This document shows, in pieces, positions 1 through 7,467 of a DNA stretch of 16,548 nt (positions are counted from its first letter, which is position 1; the number at the start of each line of letters is the position of its first letter). The DNA is from Burkholderiales bacterium UBA2459. GTDB lineage: Bacteria > Pseudomonadota > Gammaproteobacteria > Burkholderiales > Burkholderiaceae_E. The notes below the pieces were generated by a model. The model searched no databases and had not been told where the DNA came from. It was given only the letters and a program-made list of their open reading frames with translations. The stretch spans positions 1 to 16,548 of the forward strand of contig DDPV01000036.1 in assembly GCA_002342365.1 (NCBI GenBank), given 5' to 3'. The position numbers and the translations under genes are program-made.

Positions 1-393
1 GACGCAGCCTTGCTCACCAGGCACGGCAAGGCGCCCTGGCCTGAAGATCCGCCATTGGATCCGGATTACAACGCGCTTGATGAAAACCAATGGGCCGTGA
101 TTGCGCACCGGATTCCTGCCCTTTCAGCAATGCGAATCGAGCGCGCCTGGGCTGGCTACTACGAGATGAACGCATTCGATCACAACGCAGTGATTGGCCC
201 ATTTGAAAGCTTCCGTAATTTTTATTGCATCGCAGGCTTTTCCGGGCATGGCATGCAACATGCACCTGGAGCAGGCCTTGCCTTAAGCGAATGGATACTG
301 ACGGGGGCACCGCAATCGGTCGATATCAGACCTCTAAGTCACGAGCGGTTGATTCAGAAGAGGCCGCTCTGGGAGTTGAACGTCATCGGCTAA
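1..393 (+). CDS. FAD-dependent oxidoreductase, DAO family (C-terminal part only)
   Basis: The frame is open from the first base and stops at 391-393, so only the last 130 or so residues are present and the true start lies left of the window. The segment AWAGYYEMNAFDHNAVIGP followed by NFYCIAGFSGHGMQHAPGAG is the typical C-terminal end of DAO-superfamily flavoenzymes (FOXRED1, glycine oxidase and sarcosine oxidase-like). In that family the GFSGHG loop packs against the FAD isoalloxazine ring, and the tail ends with a helix (here ALSEWILTG) and an Asp. The substrate cannot be told from this part; an amino acid or N-methylated amine is usual. The N-terminal FAD-binding GxGxxG motif is outside the window. 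The gene converges with the leftward GST gene, with a 16-bp gap and no obvious terminator between them. Confidence 0.85.
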   Translation, partial: DAALLTRHGKAPWPEDPPLDPDYNALDENQWAVIAHRIPALSAMRIERAWAGYYEMNAFDHNAVIGPFESFRNFYCIAGFSGHGMQHAPGAGLALSEWILTGAPQSVDIRPLSHERLIQKRPLWELNVIG

Positions 394-409
394 ATCCAGG
401 TCTGCATGG

Positions 410-1021
410 TCATGAATCAATCGACCAGCTCTTTTGCATCGAAGCCCGGTTAAGCACAGGCTCGCTCGCTTGGGCAAGCTTCGGGTAGCGTTCACGCCAG
501 CGCCAGTCCGAAAATCGAAGATCGAGATACCACAGGGCACAACCTAGCGTTAGCAAACCCAGATGGAACTCCCTTTCAAAATAAGCAATGCCGGCCTCAA
601 GATGCGAGAGGCTGCTGTGCACCGCCTCGGCTTTGGCTGCGATCCAATCGTTCCAGCGCAGTGCCTCGGGACGCGCGGTCTGTTCGTAACGGATCAGCAA
701 TGCGGCATCCAAGATGCCGTCGCCCAGGCTTTGCAAACTTTGCGCCTCCCAGCGTAGCGCTACGTTTGCAGGTAGCAATGAACCACCGCCCAAATCGTTG
801 AGGTACTCACAAATCACCCGGCTGTCGTACAAGCTCTGCCCGTCCTCGGTCAGCAAGGTAGGAACTTTTCCGAGCGGATTGTGCGCGACGATGCTCGCAT
901 CGCGATGAACCGGATGCGCGCTGCTTGGCAAAAAACTGATCTGATCGATGAGACCGAGTTCATCGGCTGTCACAAGGCATTTGCGCACATAAGGTGAGGT
1001 GGGAGAAAAGTAAAGTTTCAT
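410..1021 (-). CDS. Glutathione S-transferase family protein
   Basis: This 203-residue protein has the normal length for a cytosolic bacterial GST. The thioredoxin-like N-terminal domain (about 1-78) starts MKLYFSPTSPYVRK, with Ser9 in the place of the glutathione-activating residue. It continues with GKVPTLL (cis-Pro54) and YDSRVI, whose Asp66-Ser67 pair is the usual glutathione gamma-glutamyl contact. Residues from about 85 form the all-helical C-terminal domain. It resembles the YibF-like and other betaproteobacterial small GSTs; the substrate is unknown. The start at 1021 fits the family N-terminus, and a weak TAGGA lies about a dozen bases upstream. It lies 43 bp downstream of yceI on the same strand, so the two may be co-transcribed. 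Confidence 0.88.
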   Translation of the reverse strand: MKLYFSPTSPYVRKCLVTADELGLIDQISFLPSSAHPVHRDASIVAHNPLGKVPTLLTEDGQSLYDSRVICEYLNDLGGGSLLPANVALRWEAQSLQSLGDGILDAALLIRYEQTARPEALRWNDWIAAKAEAVHSSLSHLEAGIAYFEREFHLGLLTLGCALWYLDLRFSDWRWRERYPKLAQASEPVLNRASMQKSWSIDS

Positions 1022-1064
1022 GGGCCTAGGCGTTCCTATATCGTGGTGTTCGAGTATTCACAAC

Positions 1065-1679
1065 TTAGCCTGGGATGGCAAGCGCAGTCAGCCTGAGCTC
1101 AACCCGAACCATGTCATCAATCACGCCTGGCAACCCGTTGATTTCAAATTGTCGCCGAGAGACCTGACGGACGACTTCAACGATCAGCTTCGCAGGTTCA
1201 AGCGCAGAAGCTGGATGGTGCTCTAATTTCTGTATATCAAAGCGCTCTCGCCTCGGCAGCTGCTTGATGGTCAGCAAACCGGTTGCGGTCACTGCCTTGC
1301 CGTCCAGAAACTGAATATCCCTGGTCACAAAGCTTGCCATCGGAAAACGAGCCGTATCAAGAAACTCCCGGCTTCGTGCAAGCCAGGCAAAGGGATACTG
1401 AAGCATACGCAGCGATTGGGTATCGATCTGGATATGAGCGGCACCCTGCAAGCCGTCAAAATCAAGATCGATCTCGCCGGTGATGGCTGCAAACTCGCAA
1501 ATGACCTCGCCAACCGCTGGCACCCGCACCACGAATCGCGCCCGGCTTTGCAAAGGGTCGACGCGGTAGCGCATCGCTGCATTGGCATACAACGCGCTAT
1601 GCTTCGCAGTACATACCGAAAACAGGAGTCCGGCAAGTAGGCTACGCCTTTGGACAGACCTCATGGGATTTTCGCTCAT
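1065..1679 (-). CDS. YceI family periplasmic protein
   Basis: This protein of 204 residues has a YceI/lipocalin-like domain from about residue 36 to the end. Recognisable features are YRVDPLQSRARFVV at the first strand, GEIDLDFDGL, the segment around SREFLDTARFPMASFVT, and the late GLLTIKQLPR strand. Members are eight-stranded barrels that bind isoprenoid-like lipids in the periplasm, and the molecular role is often unclear. The N-terminus carries QRRSLLAGLLF and then a hydrophobic run ending ANA near residue 34, which suggests an exported protein, possibly by Tat. I chose the Met at 1679 because AAAGG lies about six bases upstream of it. An earlier Met at 1703 and a later one at 1664 are possible and leave the signal intact. 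It is divergent from the gene at 1794 and upstream of the GST gene. Confidence 0.85.
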   Translation of the reverse strand: MSENPMRSVQRRSLLAGLLFSVCTAKHSALYANAAMRYRVDPLQSRARFVVRVPAVGEVICEFAAITGEIDLDFDGLQGAAHIQIDTQSLRMLQYPFAWLARSREFLDTARFPMASFVTRDIQFLDGKAVTATGLLTIKQLPRRERFDIQKLEHHPASALEPAKLIVEVVRQVSRRQFEINGLPGVIDDMVRVELRLTALAIPG

Positions 1680-1793
1680 CGACGCCTTTATCGGTCCAGA
1701 CAAGCAGGCTTGCGTGCATCAAAGAGCTTAACGCATGATTTCTATCACGCAGCGGACCACCCCTTCAAAAAACTTTGTGACGCCTTGCCCATC

Positions 1794-2207
1794 ATGCCAA
1801 GACTGATCGCTTTAGAACTTACGACAGCACTTGAACAACGCAGCTTTAGCCGTTGGTATCGCTCAATGATGATGGAAAGTCACTTTCACCTGATCACCAC
1901 CCTGTTACTTACGGTAGCGGTGATGGCGCTGCTCGAAGCGATTCTTGATCATGGACTTGACACAGCCACCCGCCTAGTCTGGCTCGCTGCGCTTGCACTG
2001 GCTGTACTTCTTGCCATGTACTCCCTGCGCCGCTACTTTTTCTTCATGATGGCGGCCGAACAGGTCGCTAACCAGGCAACCTGCAAGGATTGCGGAGCCT
2101 ACGGTCGTTTGCGCCTCATCGGGCATGTGTATCCGAGCTGCAAGGTCGCCTGCAAGCGTTGCGCCTTTGAGTGGACAATCGTCGAACCCGAACAAAGCAG
2201 CGCTTAG
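1794..2207 (+). CDS. Small two-helix membrane protein with Cys-rich zinc-ribbon-like tail
   Basis: I do not recognise this 137-residue protein by name. It has a basic, amphipathic N-terminus (about 1-30), two predicted membrane helices (about 33-51 and 60-78), then RRYFFF and a soluble tail. The tail contains C97KDC100, Cys116, and C120KRC123, a CxxC-X19-CxxC spacing typical of a zinc ribbon or rubredoxin-like knuckle. With the loop between the helices short, both ends should face the same side, probably the cytoplasm. The frame is open further left to 1650, but the Met at 1794 begins a coherent protein and the upstream codons would overlap yceI. No strong ribosome site is seen. It ends 43 bp before the acnD-prpF fusion on the same strand and may be co-transcribed with it. 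Function is unknown. Confidence 0.7.
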   Translation: MPRLIALELTTALEQRSFSRWYRSMMMESHFHLITTLLLTVAVMALLEAILDHGLDTATRLVWLAALALAVLLAMYSLRRYFFFMMAAEQVANQATCKDCGAYGRLRLIGHVYPSCKVACKRCAFEWTIVEPEQSSA

Positions 2208-2250
2208 CTTGCTGCGCAGGCTTGAGGCAGCATTCGATAGAATGCCGTTT

Positions 2251-5200
2251 ATGAACACTGCTTACCGAAGCCGGCTTCCTGGCACTTCGCTCGATTACTT
2301 CGATGCCAGCGCTGCTGTCAATAAGCTCGCGCCGCATGCCTGGCAGAGGCTGCCCTACACCGCGCGCGTGCTGGCCGAAAATCTTGTGCGCCGATGCGAT
2401 CCAGAGCAACTGGACAAAGCCCTTGGCCAACTGATTGAAGGCAAACGCGACCTGGACTTTCCCTGGTATCCCGCTCGGGTCGTCTGCCACGACATACTTG
2501 GCCAGACCGCGCTGGTTGATCTAGCCGGATTGAGGGATGCCATAGCCAGCCAGGGAGGCGACCCCGCCAAGGTCAATCCGGTCGTACCGGTGCAACTGAT
2601 CGTGGACCATTCGCTTGCGGTTGAGTGCGGCGGTTTCGACCCGCAGGCCTTTGAAAAAAATCGCGCCATCGAAGACCGGCGCAACGAAGACCGCTTCCAT
2701 TTCATCGAATGGACTCGCAAGGCCTTTCAAAACGTTGACGTGATTCCTCCGGGTAACGGAATCATGCATCAGATCAACCTTGAAAAAATGTCGCCGGTGA
2801 TTCAAGTGCTCGACGGTGTTGCCTTTCCAGACAGTTGTGTGGGGACTGACAGCCACACGCCGCATGTCGATGCACTTGGTGTTCTGGCCATTGGCGTGGG
2901 TGGGCTGGAAGCCGAAAACGTGATGTTGGGGCGAGCATCCTGGATGCGATTGCCAGACATTGTTGCGGTAGAGCTCACCGGGCGACCGGGATCAGGCATC
3001 CTGGCCACCGACGTCGTGCTGGCACTCACCGAGTTTCTTCGCAAACAAAAAGTCGTGGGTGCCTATCTTGAGTTTCGCGGTGAAGGCGTAGCATCTCTGT
3101 CCTTGGGTGATCGGGCAACGATTGCCAATATGGCACCCGAGTATGGGGCTACTGCAGCGATGTTTTTCATCGATCAACAAACGATCGATTATTTGAAGCT
3201 CACCGGACGCGACGACGCGCAGGTCAAACTCGTTGAGACCTATGCGCGTCATACCGGGCTGTGGGCTGACTGCCTGGCTTGTGCGCGCTACGAGCGCAGC
3301 TTGGTTTTTGATCTTTCATCGGTTGTCCGAAACATCGCCGGGCCGTCAAACCCGCATGCACGAGTCGCGACCAGCGCGCTGGCGGCAAGCGGCATTGCAG
3401 GCCCATGGAAACAAGAAGAAGGGCTGATGCCCGACGGCGCCGTGATCATCGCAGCAATCACAAGCTGCACAAACACCAGCAATCCGCGCAACCTCATTGC
3501 GGCGGGGCTTCTTGCGCGCAACGCGAATCGCTATGGTTTGCAGCGCAAACCATGGGTCAAAAGCTCGCTTGCCCCTGGTTCCCGCGTGAGCGCGGACTAT
3601 CTCAACGCCTGCGGACTGATGCAAGAACTCGAACAACTCGGATTCGGTGTGGTGGGCTTCGCATGCACAACCTGTAATGGTATGTCCGGCGCTCTTGATG
3701 CGTCGATTCAACAGGAAATTGTCAACCGCGACCTTTACACCACCGCAGTGCTTTCCGGCAATCGCAACTTCGACGGTCGAATCCACCCCTACGCAAAGCA
3801 GGCCTTTCTTGCCTCGCCACCGCTCGTCATCGCATATGCCATCGCTGGCACGGTTCGTTTCGATATCGAAAAAGACGCCTTTGCCATTGTTGAGGGAAGG
3901 CCTGTAAGGCTCAAGGATTTGTGGCCCAGCGATGAGGAAATCGACGCCGTCATGCGCTCGGCGGTCAAGCCTGAGCAATTTCGCAAGGTTTATCGCGAAA
4001 TGTTCCGCGTCGAGCGCGATGCGGCGGGTCAGGTTCCACCGCTTTATGCCTGGCGGCCCCAGTCCACATACATTCGTAGGCCCCCCTACTGGGAGGGTGC
4101 CTTAGCCGGCGAGCGTAAGCTGCAAAACCTGCGCCCACTTGCCTTGCTGGGCGATAACATCACCACCGACCATCTTTCGCCGTCCAATGCGATTCTGCCT
4201 GACAGCGCAGCCGGCGAGTACCTGAAAACGATGGGACTGGCCGAAGAAGACTTCAACTCCTACGCAACCCATCGGGGCGATCACCTGACCGCATTACGCG
4301 CCACCTTCGCCAATCCGACTTTGGTCAATGAGATGGCCATTGTCGATGGCAAGCTTCAGAAGGGATCGTTGGCGCGCCTCGAACCCGACGCCAAGGTGAT
4401 GCGCATGTGGGAGGCGATCGAGATTTACATGGATCGCCGACAGCCTTTAATCATCATCGCGGGCGCTGATTACGGACAAGGATCATCGCGTGACTGGGCA
4501 GCCAAAGGAGTTCGGCTCGCCGGTGTGGAGGCCATCGTCGCCGAGGGCTTTGAGCGCATTCATCGCACCAACCTGATCGGCATGGGCGTGCTGCCGCTTG
4601 AATTTGAGGCAGGCACCAACCGGAAAACCCTCGGTATTGACGGCAGCGAAACCTTTGATGTCCTTGGCCGTCCTCAGCCCGGGGAAAGGCTCAGACTGAT
4701 CATCCGGCGACCGGATGGCCAATGCGGCGAGGTCAGCGTGATTTGTCGTCTCGACACCGCTGAGGAGCTATCGATTTATCAGGCGGGCGGAGTTTTACAG
4801 CGCTTTGCACAGGACTTTTTGGAGACTGAGCGTCCGAAACATCAGTTCATTGCGAAAAAGCCAGCGCAAATCAAGATCGCTGCGACCTACCTTCGCGGCG
4901 GTACCAGCAAAGGTGTGTTTTTCAAGCTCGAAGACCTGCCTGTTGCCGCGCAACGCCCTGGGAGCCTCCGTGATCGTTTGCTGATGCGGGTCATTGGAAG
5001 TCCGGACCCTTATGGCAAACAGATCGATGGCATGGGAGCAGCAAGCTCAAGCACCAGTAAAGTTGTGATCCTCTCGCCTAGCAGCCGACCCGACCATGAT
5101 GTTGACTATTTGTTTGGGCAAGTATCGATTGACGCCGCGTTGATCGACTGGAGCGGAAATTGCGGCAATCTATCCGCAGCCGTAGGCCCTTTTGCGATTG

Positions 5201-6060
5201 CCAACGGCCTCGTCGATCCATCGCGGGTTCCCAGCGACGGTGTTGCTATCGTTCGAATCTGGCAGGCCAACATCGGCAAAACCATCATCGCCCGAGTACC
5301 GATCACCAAGGGGCAAGTACAAGAGACCGGCGATTTTGAGCTCGACGGGGTAAGCTTTCCTTCCGCTGAGATTCAACTCGAGTTTATCGACCCTGGTGCT
5401 GACGAAGAGGGTGCCGATGCCGAACCTGCGATGTTTCCAACCGGCCATCTTGTCGACGCCTTGGACGTACCCGGCCTCGGCACGCTGCAGGCCACCCTAA
5501 TCAACGCGGGTATCCCGACGATTTTCATCAACGCCAAGGCAATCGGATTGGCTGGAACCGAGTTGCAAGACGCCGTGAATAACAACCCGGAGCTGCTGGC
5601 AAGGTTTGAACAAATTCGTGCACACGGTGCGCTGCGCATGGGACTGATCCAAAATCTGAGCCAAGCCCAGGTTCGCCAGCACAGCCCCAAAGTAGCCTTC
5701 GTCGCCCCGCCCTGCGACTACGTGGCTTCAAGCGGAACAACCGTCAGCGCCCAAGATATTGACCTGGTGGTTCGCGCACTCTCGATGGGTAAACTTCACC
5801 ATGCCATGATGGGAACTGCAGCCGTTGCCATCGCAACAGCGGCCGCAATACCTGGCACCCTGGTCAACCAGGCCGCTGGCGGCGGCCCGCTTCAAAGCAT
5901 TCGCTTCGGTCACCCTTCCGGTAGCTTGCGCGTGGGTGCTGAGGCGATCGAACAAGACGGTCAATGGCTTGTCAAGAAGGTTTTGATGAGCCGCAGCGCG
6001 CGCATCCTGATGGAGGGCTTTGTTCGTGTGCCGGCTGAGGCCTTGGATCACGAGCCCTGA
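2251..6060 (+). CDS. acnD-prpF: AcnD-PrpF fusion: Fe/S 2-methylcitrate dehydratase plus 2-methylaconitate isomerase
   Basis: This single frame gives 1269 residues. Residues 1-858 are a full AcnD, starting MNTAYRSRLPGTSLDYFDA and ending GGVLQRFAQDFLE. The aconitase motifs are GTDSHTPH (D200-S201-H202), the [4Fe-4S] ligands Cys406 (TSCTNT) and Cys472/Cys475 (CTTCNG), LLGDNITTDHLSP (about 632-644) and QGSSRDW with Arg747. Residues 859-872 are a linker rich in charged residues. Residues 873-1269 are a full PrpF, starting QIKIAATYLRGGTSKGVFF, with Lys937 (TSK) and Cys971 (SGNCGN); their 34-residue spacing equals that of the Lys73/Cys107 active-site pair I recall for Shewanella PrpF. AcnD dehydrates 2-methylcitrate and PrpF isomerises the product to 2-methyl-cis-aconitate, in cytosolic propionate breakdown. 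The Met at 2251 matches AcnD N-termini; an in-frame ATG at 2242 is an alternative. No prpB or prpC is nearby. Confidence 0.95.
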   Translation: MNTAYRSRLPGTSLDYFDASAAVNKLAPHAWQRLPYTARVLAENLVRRCDPEQLDKALGQLIEGKRDLDFPWYPARVVCHDILGQTALVDLAGLRDAIASQGGDPAKVNPVVPVQLIVDHSLAVECGGFDPQAFEKNRAIEDRRNEDRFHFIEWTRKAFQNVDVIPPGNGIMHQINLEKMSPVIQVLDGVAFPDSCVGTDSHTPHVDALGVLAIGVGGLEAENVMLGRASWMRLPDIVAVELTGRPGSGILATDVVLALTEFLRKQKVVGAYLEFRGEGVASLSLGDRATIANMAPEYGATAAMFFIDQQTIDYLKLTGRDDAQVKLVETYARHTGLWADCLACARYERSLVFDLSSVVRNIAGPSNPHARVATSALAASGIAGPWKQEEGLMPDGAVIIAAITSCTNTSNPRNLIAAGLLARNANRYGLQRKPWVKSSLAPGSRVSADYLNACGLMQELEQLGFGVVGFACTTCNGMSGALDASIQQEIVNRDLYTTAVLSGNRNFDGRIHPYAKQAFLASPPLVIAYAIAGTVRFDIEKDAFAIVEGRPVRLKDLWPSDEEIDAVMRSAVKPEQFRKVYREMFRVERDAAGQVPPLYAWRPQSTYIRRPPYWEGALAGERKLQNLRPLALLGDNITTDHLSPSNAILPDSAAGEYLKTMGLAEEDFNSYATHRGDHLTALRATFANPTLVNEMAIVDGKLQKGSLARLEPDAKVMRMWEAIEIYMDRRQPLIIIAGADYGQGSSRDWAAKGVRLAGVEAIVAEGFERIHRTNLIGMGVLPLEFEAGTNRKTLGIDGSETFDVLGRPQPGERLRLIIRRPDGQCGEVSVICRLDTAEELSIYQAGGVLQRFAQDFLETERPKHQFIAKKPAQIKIAATYLRGGTSKGVFFKLEDLPVAAQRPGSLRDRLLMRVIGSPDPYGKQIDGMGAASSSTSKVVILSPSSRPDHDVDYLFGQVSIDAALIDWSGNCGNLSAAVGPFAIANGLVDPSRVPSDGVAIVRIWQANIGKTIIARVPITKGQVQETGDFELDGVSFPSAEIQLEFIDPGADEEGADAEPAMFPTGHLVDALDVPGLGTLQATLINAGIPTIFINAKAIGLAGTELQDAVNNNPELLARFEQIRAHGALRMGLIQNLSQAQVRQHSPKVAFVAPPCDYVASSGTTVSAQDIDLVVRALSMGKLHHAMMGTAAVAIATAAAIPGTLVNQAAGGGPLQSIRFGHPSGSLRVGAEAIEQDGQWLVKKVLMSRSARILMEGFVRVPAEALDHEP

Positions 6061-6063
6061 AAC

Positions 6064-6077
6064 GCTTTGCGCAAAGC
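6064..6077. repeat. 14-bp perfect palindrome after the acnD-prpF stop
   Basis: GCTTTGCGCAAAGC is perfectly self-complementary and begins three bases after the fusion gene's stop. As RNA it gives only a 5-bp stem with a four-base loop and no T-run follows, so it is at best a weak terminator. It could also be a protein site. Confidence 0.3.
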
Positions 6078-6161
6078 CGCTCTAGTCTTGAACATCACCA
6101 TGATCGCTTACCGATTCATCAAGCTGCAGTCTTTTTAAACGCTCGCATGGGGATTGCGTGT

Positions 6162-6713
6162 ATGAGCTTTGACAACATCCGTGCCGTCTCGTGCTTTGAT
6201 TCGCCTTTGGGCATGATTTGGCTTGCAGCATCCGAGCAAGGACTTTGCGGGCTGTGGTTTGATGGACAAAAGCATCAGCCCAGCATCGCAGAGAGCTTGA
6301 TCGCTGATTCGCACCCGATCTTGCGCAGTGCCCAAGATCAGGTGCTTGCCTATTTTGCGGGTGAACAGCAAAGCTTTGACCTTCCGCTTGATCTTCGTGC
6401 CGGCACCAGCTTTCAACAAAGCGTCTGGCAATCCATGCTGGAAATCGAACACGGCCAGGTGCAAAGCTATGCAAAGCTGAGCCATCGTATCGGCAGACCC
6501 AAGGCAAGCCGCGCCGTTGGGGCGGCTGTCGGCCGCAACCCGATCAGTATCATCGTGCCCTGTCATCGGGTGCTTGCCACCCGTGGCGCACTGCAGGGTT
6601 ACGCCGGCGGCCTAGAACGAAAGCGTGCGCTACTTGCAATCGAGGCGAGGGCACAGCGCATCAGCGAAGAGGACCCTGGTCAAAGCCTGCATACCCATCC
6701 ATCTGATGCTTAA
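6162..6713 (+). CDS. ogt: Methylated-DNA--[protein]-cysteine S-methyltransferase
   Basis: This protein of 183 residues repairs O6-alkylguanine in DNA by transferring the alkyl group to its own cysteine in a single-use reaction. It has a short N-terminal ribonuclease-H-like domain (from SCFDSPLGMIWLAAS) and a C-terminal DNA-binding and catalytic domain. The latter shows FQQSVWQSML, YAKLSHRIGRPKASRAVGAAVGRNP with the helix-turn-helix and Arg finger, and the active site IVPCHRV with Cys134. The following GALQGYAGGLERKRALL is standard for Ogt. I chose the Met at 6162 because GGGGA lies eight bases upstream; an in-frame ATG at 6147 is an alternative. The tail after ALLAIEA is longer than usual and its last codons overlap the modA start by 8 bases, implying coupled translation with the molybdate operon. 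Confidence 0.93.
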   Translation: MSFDNIRAVSCFDSPLGMIWLAASEQGLCGLWFDGQKHQPSIAESLIADSHPILRSAQDQVLAYFAGEQQSFDLPLDLRAGTSFQQSVWQSMLEIEHGQVQSYAKLSHRIGRPKASRAVGAAVGRNPISIIVPCHRVLATRGALQGYAGGLERKRALLAIEARAQRISEEDPGQSLHTHPSDA

Positions 6714-7467
6714 GTTCGCGCATCGCTTTGCAGCGATCGTTTTTGTGCTGATGCTTGCACCCGGTAAGCTTCAGGCGGAAAACATCAAAGTCGCAGTCGC
6801 CGCCAATTTCACAGCACCCATGAAGCTGATTGCCGCGGAGTTTGAGCGCGATACCGGGCACAAACTAACGCTCGCCTTTGGCGCAACCGGACAGTTTTAC
6901 GCCCAGATTCGCCATGGTGCACCCTTTGCGCTGCTGCTTTCGGCTGACGATGAAACGCCCTTGCGATTGCAAAAGGAAGGCTTTGCGGTGGACGCTACGC
7001 GGCTAACTTATGCAATTGGACGCCTGGTTCTGTGGAGCAAGAAACCAGGACTTGTCGACGCTCAAGCGCAAGTACTACGAAGCGGCAACTTCGATAAACT
7101 GGCAATTGCCAACCCCAAGCTTGCGCCCTACGGCGCTGCGGCGATTGAAACCCTTGAAAAACTCGGGCTTCGCGAGCGCTTGGCTCCACGAATCGTTGAG
7201 GGTGCCAACATCGCGCAAGCCTTCCAGTTCGTGGCGTCAGAAAGCGCAAGCCTTGGCTTTGTTGCGCTCTCGCAAGTCTACGAGCATGGCGGGATCAGGG
7301 AAGGATCAGGATGGATCGTGCCGCAGCAGTTGCATGCTCCGATTAAACAAGACGCGGTTTTGCTCAACCCAGGCAAAGGAAGTCTCAGCGCGCAAGCGCT
7401 TCTCAACTACCTTGAGAGCGAGAAAGCAAGGCGCATCATCCGCGCCTTCGGTTATGAGATCCCATGA
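6706..7467 (+). CDS. modA: Molybdate ABC transporter substrate-binding protein ModA
   Basis: This 253-residue periplasmic protein captures molybdate (or tungstate) for the ModBC permease. The Met at 6706 begins a clear signal peptide: a basic start, a hydrophobic stretch, and LQA before Glu25. The mature part starts IKVAVAANFTAPMKLIA and has FGATGQFYAQIRHGAPFALLLSADDETP, matching the AANF-type ModA subgroup common in Proteobacteria. Also present are GRLVLWSKK, LAIANPKLAPYGAAA and FVASESASLGFVALSQV, which form the second lobe. The start sits inside the last codons of ogt with no independent ribosome site, so translation is probably coupled. The stop overlaps the modB start in an ATGA arrangement. 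The family assignment is firm; the choice of molybdate over tungstate is inferred from the family. Confidence 0.93.
   Translation: MLKFAHRFAAIVFVLMLAPGKLQAENIKVAVAANFTAPMKLIAAEFERDTGHKLTLAFGATGQFYAQIRHGAPFALLLSADDETPLRLQKEGFAVDATRLTYAIGRLVLWSKKPGLVDAQAQVLRSGNFDKLAIANPKLAPYGAAAIETLEKLGLRERLAPRIVEGANIAQAFQFVASESASLGFVALSQVYEHGGIREGSGWIVPQQLHAPIKQDAVLLNPGKGSLSAQALLNYLESEKARRIIRAFGYEIP

Noticed and set aside
1650..1793. Upstream extension of the membrane-protein gene to 1650
   Set aside because: The added residues overlap the start of yceI and resemble no N-terminal domain, and the Met at 1794 gives a compact, coherent protein.
1680..1793. A sigma-70 promoter in the divergent gap (TTGCGT with CATGAT)
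   Set aside because: The boxes match the consensus poorly and are no better than chance in sequence of this composition; a promoter must exist nearby but I cannot place it.
2125..2250. Upstream extension of the acnD-prpF frame to 2125
   Set aside because: It would overlap the zinc-ribbon coding region out of frame, and the Met at 2251 begins exactly with the AcnD N-terminal pattern.
3346..3978. Minus-strand open frame of about 210 codons inside acnD
   Set aside because: It overlaps the conserved AcnD cluster region on the opposite strand and shows no recognisable protein features.
4800..4900. AcnD and PrpF as two separate genes joined by a sequencing error
   Set aside because: The reading frame is continuous, both sides match their families up to the junction, and no usable ATG or GTG for PrpF exists there. 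I cannot inspect reads, so this remains a check rather than a call.
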